Shown here piece after piece: positions 63,966-64,000 of a stretch of 64,000 nucleotides of DNA. Source of the stretch: JAJXXT01 sp963764465 (GTDB lineage Bacteria; Pseudomonadota; Alphaproteobacteria; Acetobacterales; Acetobacteraceae); contig CAVXSO010000001.1 in NCBI GenBank assembly GCA_963764465.1, positions 248,001 through 312,000 on the forward strand. Direction: 5' to 3'. The first letter of the stretch is position 1. The number at the start of each line of letters is the position of its first letter. Position numbers and translations under genes: made by a program. The notes beneath the pieces were generated by a model, which made no database searches, was not told where the DNA came from, and saw only the letters and a list, made by a program, of their open reading frames with translations.

Positions 63966-64000
63966 ATGAGAGAGACGGATTCCGCCGGCGAGCCGGACCA
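63966..64000 (+). CDS. Possible start of a gene running off the right edge
   Basis: ATG 63966 opens a frame (MRETDSAGEPD) that continues to the window end. The preceding ATATTCGAG...CTCGATAT inverted repeat (about 63942-63967) could be an operator. Only 11 codons are visible, so this is tentative. Confidence 0.35.
   Translation, partial: MRETDSAGEPD

Noticed and set aside
1..64000. CRISPR arrays, prophage structural genes or toxin-antitoxin pairs
   Set aside because: No regularly spaced repeats, capsid/tail-like proteins or paired small toxin/antitoxin frames were seen on either strand.

Overview
The window is GC-rich DNA from a proteobacterium, most likely an alphaproteobacterium and possibly Acetobacteraceae or another Rhodospirillales member. 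The basis is gene content (PPi-type phosphofructokinase, phosphoketolase, NdvB-like glucan synthase, Tat-exported binding proteins), IS types and FixJ/FNR-like sites. This is inference; no composition or database search was run.

Layout. (1) 1-4.4 kb, chromosomal: a partial acyl-CoA synthetase, an M3 oligopeptidase, an ABC1/UbiB-type kinase, a small orphan gene and a tRNA-Thr(CGT). (2) 4386-37866: a genomic island of about 33.5 kb. Its ends are a perfect 48-bp direct repeat: the 3' end of tRNA-Thr plus CCATT at the left, and a tRNA fragment at the right beside a decayed tyrosine integrase. (3) 37.8-64 kb, chromosomal catabolic genes: a PEP-CTERM protein, an amidohydrolase, an intradiol dioxygenase remnant, a sulfatase with its radical-SAM maturase, an outer-membrane protein, a sugar ABC importer with a GntR regulator and sugar-acid enzymes, a lipoprotein, an Fe(III)-type ABC importer, and a NitT/TauT-type importer followed by two alpha/beta hydrolases, an amidohydrolase and an IclR regulator. 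A frameshifted rhodanese gene closes the window.

The island is the main feature. Its left edge is a graveyard of IS fragments (IS110, IS256, IS3) and a piece of an SRAP/YedK gene. The cargo is a carbon-metabolism cassette in three transcription units. The leftward unit is phosphoketolase, class I aldolase, P-type H+-ATPase, PPK2, cyclic-glucan-synthase-like protein, phosphoglucomutase. The rightward unit is transaldolase, glucose-6-phosphate isomerase. The second leftward block is PPi-phosphofructokinase, two PRC-barrel genes, rpiB, gnd, zwf, HAD phosphatase. Together they rebuild upper glycolysis, the pentose-phosphate cycle and the phosphoketolase shunt, with phosphate-bond economy based on PPi and polyphosphate. 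No acetate kinase, phosphotransacetylase or regulator is present. Four copies of a TGRGTARTTTCCG box, which resembles FixJ-type sites as I remember them, lie upstream of these units in a consistent orientation and suggest low-oxygen control by the host.

The island is decaying: gnd is split by an 839-bp IS5/IS427-type element with a TTA target duplication, the glucan synthase gene has two frameshifts, an exported PRC-barrel gene has two, and the integrase has lost its catalytic domain. Because frameshifts also occur outside the island (rhodanese gene), some may be assembly indels; raw reads would decide. Outside the island, a perfect FNR/FixK palindrome lies upstream of the sulfatase, whose maturase is oxygen-sensitive, so low-oxygen control may link the two regions.
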